Part shown: positions 1 to 15,500 of the stretch, in pieces
Layout of the letters: each line of letters opens with the position of its first letter
How positions within the stretch are numbered: the stretch's first letter is position 1
Assembly: GCA_014825775.1 (NCBI GenBank)
Contig: MVAQ01000275.1
Coordinates: 1 to 25,383 of the forward strand
Direction: 5' to 3'
Origin: Krasilnikovozyma curviuscula
Taxonomy: Eukaryota; Basidiomycota; Tremellomycetes; Cystofilobasidiales; Mrakiaceae
DNA length: 25,383 nucleotides
The notes under the pieces: model-generated
The model's input: only the letters and a program-made list of their open reading frames with translations
Database searches by the model: none
Told to the model about the DNA's origin: nothing
Position numbers and translations under genes: made by a program

Positions 1-2
1 AG

Positions 3-31
<29 letters not shown>
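1..31. repeat. A homopolymer at left window edge
   Basis: The window opens with AG followed by 29 consecutive A at 3-31. On the minus strand this is a T-run that directly follows the last readable codon of the CNH-domain gene. A mirror-image situation (20 A) exists at the right end. Most likely these are the homopolymers at which the assembly of this contig stopped; the T-run could also lie inside an intron of the CNH gene. Confidence 0.9.
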
Positions 32-35
<4 letters not shown>

Positions 36-723
36 AAAAGCCCGGAAATTGCTTCTGCGAGTTGTGTGATCTGAGTTCCAAGTAGTATCCGTAGGGATGG
101 GTTCCAGTGCTCTGAAAACTCCCATCTTCTCCATTTTCCTAAAATAAATGACCAAAGTCCGCCCGCCGCATTCTCCAATAGAAAAGAAAGAGACTTGAGC
201 AGATTGGGAGACTTTTACGAGGGAGCTGTACGGCATTGCCGACTTGGCTACCAGAGCTGCGAGAGGACAGGCGAACAGCGTCTACAAAATAGGGAAATAG
301 GAATTCAATGCAATACCATCGTATATCAGCTCAAGATACATTCCTGCTACACACCGACGAAGAACTTACAGAATCTGCCAACACCAAAAGCAACGAACAT
401 TCTTCTATCACGTCCAGCTGCGTGACATTCGGGAGATCCATTACTTTCTTGAGAACGGTGTCTTCTCCCTCTCGTACCGATCCAACCCAAATACCCTCCG
501 CAGATCCAAAAGCTATGTATTCCACATTCTCATATGTTTTGAAAGGTACAGAATGACTTGAGGCGGAAAGATGCTGTTACGAGCTGAAGTTCCGATCACC
601 TGATATTACAGACAGTAAACAAAGGTCAAGTAACGGACATACCGTGCGTGGGAAAAAAACCCCCCACCTACCTTGATTAATTCAGACACAACGTGCGGTG
701 GTTCGTCCTCATGGCGAATTACT
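1..723 (-). CDS. Partial CNH (citron homology) domain protein, Rom2-like Rho GEF fragment
   Basis: Three exons are readable on the minus strand: 672-723, 370-573 and 33-281, with introns 574-671 (donor GTAGGT) and 282-369 (donor GTAAGT, acceptor TTTTGTAG). Together they give about 168 residues without a stop. The CNH signature is clear: YIAFGSAEGIWVG, then LPNVTQLDVIEE, LLLVLADS, and VSFFSIGECGGRTLVIYF, followed by VFRALEP and NFRAFK. In fungi such a domain forms the C-terminal half of Rom2/Tus1-type Rho1 guanine-nucleotide exchange factors, which act at the plasma membrane in cell-wall signalling. The protein continues beyond the left edge; after NFRAFK the sequence runs as GTTTTT into the T-run, either a donor or a broken exon. 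The first exon (VIRHEDEPPHVVSELIK) has no in-frame ATG, and I could not find DH or PH domains in the 2 kb upstream. It may be a truncated copy, a rearranged gene or a divergent N-terminus. The domain call is firm; gene integrity is not. Confidence 0.7.
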
Positions 724-2737
724 CTTGAGAAAGGGGAAAAAAAGGAAGAAACAACAAAGAATATTGCGTTTTAGCAATGAGCATAGAGTCCTACAAATGG
801 CCCCTCCTACAATGAAGCAAGGCTATTGGTTCCATTTGCCGTCGCAAACAACGGTGAGGTATCGCGTCTGTTGATAAGAGACTGAGAGGAGCCTTTTTTA
901 GAAAGTGCGATGAGTGATTCTGCTCATGTCAACATGTCGCCAGTTACTGCGAACGTACCCATGAGAATACAGATTCTCAGTTTGTGAATGATACTTGGGT
1001 TTACCAGGCAAGCTTGTTCTATACAGAGATGAATAATGAAAAGGGTGAATGAGAACAATCAATTGATTGCTACGAGGCTGTGAATAAGGGCGGTGGCGCG
1101 GCAACTCACGAAAGCTGTGGTGATTTGTGTAGATCTCCTAGAACACAGCAGTCTCAGAGATGATGAGCTAGATCATTCGTACTACCACAATCACAGTGTC
1201 TTAATTTATCGACTCTGGAGCAGATCGACAAATCGTCGGAAGAGGAGATCTGCTCTCGGGTTCAGCCAACAAGCCGCTGTGTCTATCGCGCTCAACTACT
1301 TCCACAAGCCTCAGCCGCCAGAGGAATGATTATAAACGTAATTATCAGCTCCAACTGCCCCTGTTTAGCTTAGTGGTAATCGAGGCGGCACATCAACACC
1401 ACTGAACCCTTGCGGCTGCTTTTTTACGTTCGCGAAACAAAAGACTTAAGTTCTGAACCGAACGTAAACAACAGCGACGGTGATTCTTGTGTATCAGACA
1501 TGGGACCTCTTTCCTCGGCACCGTTTTATTTACCGACTTTGGTCACAAAGCCATCACCATCACGCTGCCAACGAGTCGAAGTCATACAAGTCATAGATAT
1601 TGAATTTCATGTTATGGATATCGAAAAGATAGTAGTAATTGAGACCCCCCATTCCCAATCTCTTCGGACGGCGCCGCTTGGGCTGAGGTTTCGTCGCGTC
1701 AGTGGTTCAAACTCAAGTATCACAGTCTACGAGAAACGTGTGATAGGAACGTGAGATGGAGTGAGATGTGCGCCCTTTTCTAGAGTTTAGAGGCATCATG
1801 ACAGTGCTGGTAAACCTGGTAGAGTGGATCACCCATGGTGATGAGAGGCAAATCTGTGTGGGTTGATTGGAGCTAGAGGCGGTACAATAGAAAAGCAATT
1901 TGTGATGTCGAAGCTTACAAGATCCTCTTCTAAATTAGCGAAGAAGGTGCCGATGTACTGGAGACTGGAGCAGGTTGATGGCAAGGATGCACCGAGTCGT
2001 TCAGCTGCTGGAGAGGCTGACCTGGGGGGTTTTTTTTTGGGTCTCATTGGATGGTTCCAAGGCTGCTTCTGGCGATTCAAACGAGGACAACTACTCAAAC
2101 AGGTAGCCAGTGATTCTGGAGACTTGCAGGGCGGCTTTTCCTTCGGAAAAAAATACGTGGTCTGTCGCTGTTGCGGAGAGCAAAACGCGACGAGCGAGCC
2201 TTGTTTTTCTTTTTTCGCCAACATTCACAAAGGTAAGTCGAACATTTTCTTCGGTTGGGTCGGATTCTGGATGGCCAAGGGTGTCAAGGCTGAGATCTGA
2301 GGCTCACTGTTCTATACCTGCTATACAGGCTCTGCTGGAAGGTCATCAAGCTGCTAGTTGTTTGTCTCCTCCTTAGATATTAAATTTCCCACCTTCGGCT
2401 CTTCTGCCTTGCTCTGATCCTAGCCGACATAACCATCATTGATTCTGGTACTTGTCTTGCTCGAGACCAGCCTTTGGTCTATTCGTTTCCCCAGAGTTTT
2501 CAACGTCGTCCTTCCCTCTCCATTTCATCCCTTGAGATTCCCTTCAATACCTGAAGTCTAGTCAGAGTGTAAAGCTCTCGTCTCTCTTTATATCTAACAA
2601 ACTCTTGGAATCGTGATATCGACCTGTGAGTCTCCAAATTGCCCTCGTCGCGAGTTGCCTGACTCACCCGCTGACAATGAACCATTGCAACTTTTTTAAC
2701 GCCTTGAACGCGCTTTTACTATCAGGTTCTATTCGAG
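724..2737. other. 2 kb without a supportable gene; MYST-gene promoter and leader
   Basis: Open frames here are short, mostly lack an ATG, and show no family resemblance on either strand. The longest is about 145 codons at 1863-2300, Trp/Gly/Lys-rich with no homologous feel. The part from about 2390 onward is pyrimidine-rich and probably holds the promoter and 5' leader of the acetyltransferase gene that starts at 2838. If the CNH gene is complete, its DH-PH part ought to be here on the minus strand, but I do not see it. Confidence 0.55.
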
Positions 2738-2802
2738 GTATGTGGATATGTATACTTGTAGCCTCTGGGGGCAGTTTTCAGATATTTGTGATGTCTTTAT
2801 AG
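2738..2802 (+). other. Probable 5'-leader intron of the MYST acetyltransferase gene
   Basis: A 65-nt GT-AG segment opens with the strong fungal donor GTATGT and ends in CTTTATAG, 36 nt before the ATG at 2838. Size and splice signals match the coding introns of the same gene. It lies in non-coding sequence, so reading frame cannot test it. Confidence 0.5.
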
Positions 2803-2837
2803 GTTCCCAAACGCCTGACGCGAAAACGACGCCGTAG

Positions 2838-6970
<4,133 letters not shown>

Positions 6971-7426
6971 GGTGTTAAACGGGCGTACTCTGATGAGTAA
7001 GGTATTGGCATGATTGGAGGCACACCTTGACTTGATATTCAGCATCGTTCAAAAAATCTTTCTTCAATCCAATCAGAAAGAGATCCTCGTGGACACTGGG
7101 GCTTAATCAAGAGAGCACTCATGGTTTTCCTATCCATCCACATTTTGTCTTCACAACATTATTCCCTTGTAGACCGTTACCCGGGTTCAAAAGGATCCCT
7201 CATAGACATTCCCACATCGCAACTAAACGATAAGCGGATCCCTCTCATCACTTCCCAGGAGCAATCCATGCTTAAAATCCACGAGCGAAGCTATTGGTTT
7301 TCCTTCGTTAATCACAGTCGCGCATAGGACGATCCATTGCGTGCTTCATGTGCTTAGTGTACGTGCCATGAGGAGAGGAAAGAGAACCTGTCATAGAACT
7401 ACAATATGGGGGGAAACTAAGACTAT
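6971..7426. other. Convergent intergenic region
   Basis: About 456 bp between the stop codon of the plus-strand acetyltransferase gene and the stop codon of the minus-strand Rrp12 gene. It must carry the 3' ends of both transcripts. I see no gene, repeat or structured RNA in it; open frames here are short and unremarkable. Confidence 0.6.
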
Positions 7427-10400
7427 CTACTTCGCACTTCCTCTCTTTTTACCCGTGATGTTCAGACGAGGTCCCCCCCTATGCCGGCCAGAAGCGTTAC
7501 CCGCCGAGATTGGAACGTATGCGAATGGATCAGGTCCGCCGTTGCGCTTCACATCACCGCCAGCACGCTATTTGCAGCAACAGAAAACAAATGAAGGGAC
7601 ACTTGTCAACAGCTGACAACAAAGAGAATGAAATGAACAAGACTAGAACTCACCTTGGCCTTGAAATCAGATCCAACTTTGACACTTTCTCGCTTGGTCT
7701 TCTTCTTACGCTGAGGCTGAGAATCTCCATCTGCAGTGGTGATATCACCTTCCATCTCCAGAGCTCTTCCCCGCTTCGTGTTCTTATTGAAGGCGATCTT
7801 TCCGTTAGGTCCCCGAGTCATACCATCGGTCGATGTGAGGAGTTCCTGGTGAGCTCGGCCTTCCAGCTGCTCGTTTTCATCCATCGCATCGCCTTCGCCA
7901 GCTTCACCATCATCTGAAGCATCTTCGTTGAACACCATTTTGCCGGAGTCTTCATCAGTCCGGAAAGTAGACGCGTCTTGACCAGGTTTCCTTCGCTTGG
8001 AGTGGGCAGATGGGTCCACTTCTGGGAATAGAGGAGCCGGTCTAGAGTAAGAAAAATGTCGAGAACAATGTATAAAAAATGTGTTTCTTACTGGAAATGT
8101 TGCCTGCCAGACTTCGATCCAGAAGATCCATAGGCTGATCTCCCTCTTCTCGAATATACGCAGCAGAGCGTTGATTGGCCTTAGCTTTGCCTTTGCCTCG
8201 CTGTTCTTTGGTAGCAGGAGCGTCTCTGACACCTTCATCGTCAGTGTCGTCCATTTCACTCTCACTTCCGTAAAGAGCATCTTCAAAGGCGTTACCAGTG
8301 GTCGTCTTTGGCTTGGATGGCTAAGCATAGAAGTATTTGTCAGGGACAGCGACACAGAAAAGTAACCGGATGTATGTCGAAAGTAACTCACCTCATCATC
8401 ATCATACTCATCTCCATCGTTTTCAGCGATATGAGCTTCCTTCTTTCTCTTACTCCTCTCCTTTCTTTTCCTGATGTTTTCCAAAAACTTTCGTCCTCCT
8501 TCATCAGGTCCAGCAGACTTGAACACAGGCTCGTAACCGAACTTCCTGACTAATCGTTCGAATATATGTCTCACTTTGCCTTTGAAGTGGTTCTTGTGGT
8601 CATGAGACCATCCAAGGAGCCCAGGAACAAGTTCCGGCAAGTGTGGTTCGACATCCGCGACTGAGAGGGAGACAACTGCCACTTTGACGAATCCCAGCGA
8701 CGACTTCACAATTTCTCGGTTTGTTGATCTCACAAAGACGCAAAGTGTTGCAATAAGTTCGGAAAGCATGGCGGATGGAATTGAGTCTAGTTGATAAATT
8801 CAGTAGTCTCAGCGTTAGCTCACAGTAAAGAAGGGAAGCGACAGTGAACTTACCCTTGAACTCAAAGAGCAATCTCGAGATGGCAGTGATGCTCGCAGAG
8901 ATCATGTGAGGAGAGTTTCCAGCCAATCCAGCAGCCACCATTGTAAGGAATTCCGGAACCGAGGCGGCAGCATCAGTCGCAGCGTCCTCCATCTCAGCGT
9001 CCTCCATGCCTTCCATCAAGCCACGATGGATAACACCTCCCTCAGCCATCTTTTCTCCCATGAGGACAACCAGGTCGAAAGCGGCATTACGAGTCTTTTC
9101 GTTGACTTCCTTCGTACCAAGGACCGCTTCTGGAATAAGTGATGGGATGAGGTGAAGGGAGTCCTTGGGCAAGATTGGGACAATTTCAGTCAAGAGCAAG
9201 GTTCTATCTCTTCTGGCGGCCGCAGAGACAGATTCGGAGGAGTTGGTTAAGAGCTTGACAAAATCGTTTATCTTTTGACTGTCGGCAGTAGAGGAGAAAA
9301 CCTTCTTCAGCTCAATCAACCGAGCGAGGATTCTGTAACTCTTCTTCTGGACACTGGGGTCCTCCGCTCCGTACATCTCAGGCTTCGAAGCGAGAGCAAA
9401 GAGAGAGCTAGATGTTGAGGCTGGGAGGAAAGGGATCAAGGTGATGAGAAGATCGAGCATTGTGTGAGAAGTTGGAGAGGCAGCCGATGGATTGCCGACA
9501 CGGGCGAACGGAATCTTGAGAGATGAACCGAGATGGGTGGTGACTTTCTGGTAGGTGTTGTCGATGTCCTTAGAACAGGTAAAGGTGGAGTAAATTATAA
9601 CAGGGTCAGCGCCGGTGTCGAGAGGGACAATGAGGTTTGTTAACCACTTACCTTCTCACTACTGATGCTGAGATACGAAACGATGACTTCACCAACCATA
9701 CCTCTCTGCTCACGCCCAACTTGTCCAAACACATTAAATAGGACGGCGAGCAGATTTGCACTGATGCCCTTCAAGAAATCCAAATTCTTCTTTCCGTCTG
9801 TCTGGTCCAGCCCAAAGGACTTCTTCATCTCCTCTGAAGGAGCGCCAGAATTACTCAGACTCTTGTTGGTTTCAACCAGAGTCTGAAGAGATCGGAGGAG
9901 CGTCGCACGTAAGCTTGGCTGGGAGTAGAGAACCTGCGTAATGAGTGCGGCGAACTGGTTGGTAAATGATGTCGGAAGATCTCTTGGTAGATCACAGAAT
10001 CCTTTAAGAGTCCCCCAGATCTGTTCAGTGAGAGCCTCATATATCTTGGCCTCCATTGGCCTTCTCTCAGCTTCTGCCTTGGTTCGAGCGTTGAAGAGCT
10101 TCTCAGACAGAGGAACCAGGGTTTGCGTGAAATACGACAAGTTGGTGTTGGTGGTTTTGGCTTTCAGCAGTGGAAGCAAGAAAGCACGACCTGGTTGTTC
10201 CTTTGACCCCTGGTGATCTGGATCGACATTCAAAGGGCACCAGGAGAGGAAAACTTCAGGACCGACGACCTCAATCGCCATCCCCAATACTGCGTCTGCA
10301 GCTTCTTTGAATTCGAAGTTTCTCTGAAGTCGAAGAGCACAGACCTGTTTGATGAGTGGTTGGAGGAGGAGTTCGGCGGATGTCGTAGATGGAGACGAAG

Positions 10401-11826
10401 ATGGTCGGAGTCTGAGACGAGAGATGAGAGCAGTGGTAATTTTGAGGGTTGACGAGAGGTATGGGATCGCCTTGAGAACGTGCAATGATGAGATCAAAGT
10501 TGCGATAATAGACCCGAGCGTCGACTTGTTTTCTTCACCCGCGTGTTTCTTCTTATCCTTCTTTGACTTCTTCTTCTCTTCGACTTCCATCGACGAGCCG
10601 CCAGATGTAGACTCAACGATGCTTTCCTCAATCAGCTGCTCAGAGATACAGTATCTCGCCATACCAATCAAACATTCTTCGGCCTCCTTTCTGCCACTAC
10701 CTTCGCCTTCCAAGTACAGCCACACCTTCGCCCAGACCGATGAGAGCTCAGCGGCACACTTATCAGGCGAGTCACGAGCATAGGCAATCATACCGTGCTG
10801 GATAACATCCAGCCATGCTGGTATTGCTGGAGACAACGCTAAAGGTGGTGAAGCCAAAATCGTTGAGAGCAGAGTTGGAATCTTGTTGGCTTCCAGAGAT
10901 GCCGTTGAGGTGGATTTGGAGAGAAGATGTGATAGGAGAGACAAGGTGACAGATTGAAGATGTGGGTGTGGTGGAAGTGGGAGGAGAGTTGAGAGGAGAG
11001 GTGGTAAATGCTGTCAAAGCAAACAAGAAAATCAGTGTCGAGTGCCATACTCTTGTTGACACATACTTACATCCGCTGGCCACGAAGACGCAATAAGTCT
11101 GATGAAACCAACACCCCAAATCAGTCTTTGTTCTCCCTCTTCACCACGATATCCTCCACCACTCCTGAGAATCTCAACGGTCCACTCAGCAACACGATCG
11201 GCGTAAGGATGCTTAATGCTGGGAGGTGGAGGGGAGGCCAAAATGTCTCGAAGAGATTCTTGAGCGAGCTTCCTGACTCGCGGCCTGGCATCAAGGATTA
11301 ATGAAAGCAACGACTGGAGAGTTGATAGGTATGGTGTTGAGAGCAGAGGTGAGGGGGTGACGTGAGGAGGTGTGATGAGGAGGGTCTTCATTAAGGTGAT
11401 GAGCGAACGAAGAGCTGGTGCTGAAGTTGAACAAAGAGGTAACAGAGACAAGACTGTTTGGTCCTGGGAGCCTTGTGACGGTGGTTTGGAAAAAAGAGGA
11501 CCCAGAAGGCCTTGGGAGGTTGAAGCATGCAGGACCGGCACTGGAACATATTCCACCACCACAGCCAGGAGATATACCACTGCTGGAATAAGACCACCTT
11601 CACTGACATCCAACTTCTTATCCTTCCCTTCGAGCTCCTTCGTCACCGCTTGCTGAAGTGTTTGGATGAGCGCCGCGTAGTATGAAACGGCAGTATGAGG
11701 TTCAGGCATAGTTGACTCCAAGGCGAGGAGGAGTAGAGCTGGCTTCTTGGCATGTGGAAGCTTCGATGTAGTGTGAGGTCGGAGCTTCGCCAGAGCATCG
11801 TCCAAAGGAATGGCTGGAGTCGACAT
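7427..11826 (-). CDS. RRP12: Ribosomal RNA processing protein Rrp12 (NUC173/HEAT-repeat)
   Basis: Nucleolar/nuclear HEAT-repeat protein needed for maturation and export of pre-ribosomal subunits. Exons on the minus strand: 11071-11826, 9652-11010, 8854-9568, 8392-8786, 8092-8320, 7654-8021, 7427-7567; 3963 nt, 1320 aa, somewhat longer than yeast Rrp12 (about 1230). Helical repeats fill exons 1-4. The conserved stretch HDHKNHFKGKVRHIFERLV lies near residues 1003-1021, followed by a basic segment (KRKERSKRKK), an acidic/Lys linker, and the family's C-terminal signature GGDVKRNGGPDPFAYVPI in a last exon of only 46 codons. Exon 6 must begin at 8021 (acceptor ATTCCCAG); the nearer CTCTAG would break the frame. 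A Lys-rich insertion (KKKSKKDKKK) sits in exon 2. The start at 11826 gives an N-terminus without upstream in-frame alternatives that I could support. Assignment rests on the C-terminal motifs plus overall architecture and is firm. Confidence 0.93.
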
Positions 11827-11870
11827 TTCGGTGAGCTAATACACAAGGGTCGAGTTTGAATAGCTGATAC

Positions 11871-11934
11871 CTGAACGAAACTGGCAACTAGTCAGAATAA
11901 ATATTGATGTTTCCCTAGGGAGCTGCAAGTATAC
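11871..11934 (-). other. Candidate 5'-leader intron of RRP12 (proximal)
   Basis: A 64-nt segment on the minus strand runs from donor GTATAC to acceptor TTCGTTCAG, with a CTGAC branch-point-like element about 25 nt before the acceptor. It ends 45 nt upstream of the ATG. The match to the coding introns is good, but being outside the reading frame it cannot be checked by phase. Confidence 0.4.
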
Positions 11935-12026
11935 CTACGCAGTTTCTGAAGGCAATGAGCTCTGAAACAACGTCTTTCGGTTGGTAGGCACTGGAGATCT
12001 GGATTTCGAGCTGACTGCACCCTCTT

Positions 12027-12087
12027 CTGAGTGCAAGATATTAACAGTTAGCTAAGTTCATAAGCAGAAAGGAAAGTAATTGCTTAC
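12027..12087 (-). other. Candidate 5'-leader intron of RRP12 (distal)
   Basis: A 61-nt segment on the minus strand has donor GTAAGC, a GCTAAC branch-point-like element and acceptor TTGCACTCAG. All three signals fit this genome's introns. Together with the 64-nt candidate nearer the ATG it would make a leader of at least three exons. Confidence 0.45.
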
Positions 12088-12592
12088 CTACAGAGATGAT
12101 TGGGTATTAAGTCGGGTTGACTAGGTTAGGTTGAAGGGTAGCTGGTAATTCCCAAAATTTTGTGCAGTTTGAGGTCGCAAATTTGAAAGGCGCTTTCAAA
12201 CGATATATCAGGGTTTTATCCAAGTGCAGCTCGGAAAAGAGAAAAGCCCAGTCCCTCCTTTCATCAGGATCTTCATCACTAGAAAATTTGGGAACTATCT
12301 AGCTTCAGAAATGACGCCACCTGCCCTTTGTTTACAACTCCCATGGACTGGCGCAAGATCTGATTCAATTGAGTCCTCACAGCATGATGACCTTAAAAAA
12401 AATCCGAGGTTCTGTTGTGAATTTATAGCTGGCTGTTATATACAGACGTGTTACCAATATTAAAGTAGCGAGTAAAGTAGATTAAACCTAAGAATACCGA
12501 TCCCTGAAATTCGAGCTACGACAAAAGACCAAAGCATCTTCAAGTCTAAAGACGTAAACAAGTTGTATAGGAAACGTGTATGACTTCTTCAT

Positions 12593-15500
12593 TTAGACCT
12601 CAGTAGCGGCGTGGTCGTGGTGCTCAGCATCTCCGACCGCCTTCTTCTCATGGTGTCCGTGGTCGACCTGAAGGGTTCCATCAGCAATAGCCTTGGAGGT
12701 GAAGGTTTCACCTTCAGCTTTCATCTTCTTATTGTATGCTGTAGACTTTATCATGGAAGATTCTCTGTACAACAGATCAATCTGTTCGAGCGAAAGACCC
12801 TTGACCTCTGAATCAAAGGTAGACACAGGGGTCAGGTTAGCAACCTATTATGATATTATTAGAATGCTTCTTACCTGGAATGAAGAAGAAGGTAAAGACA
12901 GCACAACTGAAGCAAGTGGCACCCCAGATGAAAAAGACCTTGGAACCCAAGTTGGCGGTGTTGACCTTGTTTGGACCAGTCAAGGTTGGTGGATCCACGA
13001 GATATGGGGTAGCGTACTAAAAAAAGAGAGATATTCTAAGAATTTAGGAAGATTAAAAGCTGATGGAGGCGACTCACTCCAATTCCGAAGTTCCAACTGT
13101 GGCCGCAAAAGCAAGACAAGACAAATCACGATGAGTCATTATTTTTATTTAAGTTTATAGAAAAAGCCACTATAATACTCACAGCCAGTTGGAAGCGACC
13201 GAGAGGGACATGGACTTTGCACGAATCGCATTGGGGAAGATTTCACCTGCAAAAAGATTTCATTTTTCAGTAACGGCAAATCGATGGATCAGGAGCGAAG
13301 TTATGCTCACCAGTGATACACCAGATGATGGGTCTAGATCATCTAGAAGTCAGTAAGGGATAAAGCTTTACACAGAGAGACGAGATGAACTAACCCCCAT
13401 GAGATGGCGAAAGTGGCGATGTAAAGACAGGTAAATGCAATCATACTCTGATTAGCAGCGTGAGAGCTTCCGTCAGCGGTACCAACTAAAGGATAAATAT
13501 GAGAGATAGTCAGAAGAGTTAGGTTGGGCTCAAAGAGGAACAAATTCTCACTGATGGCAATCAGCATTTCGAAGACAGCCATGGCAATAGCCCCCCAGAA
13601 CAGAAGTGGTCTTCTTCCGACTCGGTCAATAATGTTAACACCAACAATGGTCATACCGGTGTTGACGACGTCGCAAGCCTGTGGTGCAAGGAAATGCTCG
13701 TATCAGAAAATGCAGATAATGGCACAATGTAGGGTCAAATGGAGTCAAAAATACTCACGATCGTGATCAAAAAGGGGTTGGTAATACCTGATTGCTTGAA
13801 GAAGGAGGTACCGAAGTAGAAGATGAAGTTGATACTGAACAAGGAAAGAGCAAAAAAATCACTTAAATGAAGGCCAGAGATACTGACACAAACGAACGAC
13901 TTTGAACATACCCAGTCAGCTGCTGGAATCCTATTTTTTAAAGCGAAGAAAGATTTAATAGTGAGTTGCTGTCGTAAGAGGTGAGCAAACCAGATGAAGA
14001 CGGAAGCGACGTACCTTGAGCGAGGATACCGGTCCAGGTCCTGAATCCGTGTCTATCAGGACCATTGGTAAAGCAGTCCAAGTAAGTTGTGTGTCCGGTC
14101 AGTTCTCTCTCAGCTTGGAGAGCCAATTCGATCTCCAAATATTCAGCTTCAACCTCTTCGCTATCGGCAGGGAGTCTGGTCAAGGTGGAGAGAGCCTTTA
14201 AGGCCTTTTCCTTTTTGCCTCGGGTGATGAGGTATCTTGGAGATTCTGGTAGGAGAGCCATACCAATGACAATGATACCAGCCCAGGCGAATTGGACGGC
14301 TGTTAATTGCGAGAGGAAACTGTCAGTAACGCTTGGCGGTGGAAATAGAGGACGCGATACTCACCAACAGGAGTTCTCCAGGCAGAGTGAGATAGTTGAT
14401 CCTTGGTAGCATTCAGGACAATAGCGGCGAACAATGCTAGAAGAACGAAGGGGCCAGGAAGCGCATTAAAATCAGAACTGCCAAACATCAAAAAAGTGAA
14501 AGTAAAAATTAAAAACATACCACCAAACGTGATGGCGAGCTGGTACATTCCAACGACAGCACCTCTAATGGATGCTGGAGAACATTCAGACTGAAATAGA
14601 ACAAATGAAGAAGATAGGAGATGGATTTGTCAGGTCTATGAGTGTATACTTGTTCAGATTCTGCGGAGCACCAACCTGGTACATTGGAACGATACATGAA
14701 ACGAGACCGACACCAAGACCAGCGATGGCACGTCCAGCAACGAAAGCACCCCAGTGGGTGTCGAGTTGGAGACCTGTGTGTTTGCAGGTAAGTCGCGTCA
14801 GTTCAATCCCTCCAATCGCGGCTTGCATGCAAACAGCGTATGGGGGTTGCGCCACTCACCGATTCCCAGAGAGAAAACAGCGCAGGCTGTGATCAAACCC
14901 ATTCTTCTCCCAAGAATATCGGCCCATGGAGAAGCAAGAAGGGCACCAAACTGCAAAGGGACGGATGTTGAGAGGCGGAGATAGTAAGAAGAGGGGTACA
15001 GAATGAAGACTCACGAAGGTACCGGCGGACAAGATGGAAACGACCAAAGACTTGTTGGAGGTGGTGATGAAGTAAGGAATTCCATTGATACCCATAGCAT
15101 ATCCAGTAGTGTCATAAGTACCGAACTATGGAAGATAGCAAAAAAGGAAAAAGGGCAACCTTTGTTAATAAACGCGCGCGTCCGAGACACCGGGTCTGCT
15201 GATTGAACTCACGGTTTCAAGCCAATCACTGGTCGCCTATAAGCGTTTGCGCAGTTAGTACTTCCGAGGTATTTCCTTTCGTCAGATGAGGAGATAGCTT
15301 ACGATGAGACCTGTGTGATGAAAGAGGAGCGAGCGTTAGGAGTTTGCTTTATGTTCGCTACAAGTCACTGAAAAATGCTCACCTCCAATAGTACCACTGA
15401 AAGATTAGAATTGAAAATGGTAAAAAGAACCTTTTGTTAGAGGAGAAGATTATCACTTGGGGCAAGGAGGGCCTCACGTATCATAACCGAATCTGTCAAC

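Larger units (their letters stand above)
11827..12592. other. RRP12 promoter/leader and transporter 3' region
   Basis: About 770 bp between the RRP12 start codon and the stop codon of the sugar transporter gene, both on the minus strand. The half next to RRP12 looks like a spliced leader (see the two leader introns). The remainder (about 12090-12590) is AT-rich; the only open frame of note, 79 codons at 12224-12463 plus, has no recognisable content. No RNA gene or repeat seen. Confidence 0.5.

Noticed and set aside
1360..1435. tRNA-like string (TTTAGCTTAGTGGTAAT resembles an A box)
   Set aside because: No B box (GGTTCRANNCC) or T-arm at a proper distance and no acceptor-stem pairing; the nearest GGTTCAAACTC is about 340 nt away.
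1410..1754. 114-codon plus-strand open frame
   Set aside because: Starts without ATG, no domain or motif, no supporting splice structure; likely chance.
1863..2300. 145-codon plus-strand open frame
   Set aside because: No ATG at its opening, long homopolymer stretches (GGGTTTTTTTTTGGG), odd Trp/Gly/Phe-rich composition, and an equally long frame on the other strand; no family resemblance.
10349..10783. 144-codon plus-strand open frame
   Set aside because: Antisense to RRP12 exon 2, whose protein and phases are consistent.
12693..13160. 155-codon plus-strand open frame
   Set aside because: Crosses three exons and two introns of the sugar transporter on the opposite strand; product has no sense.
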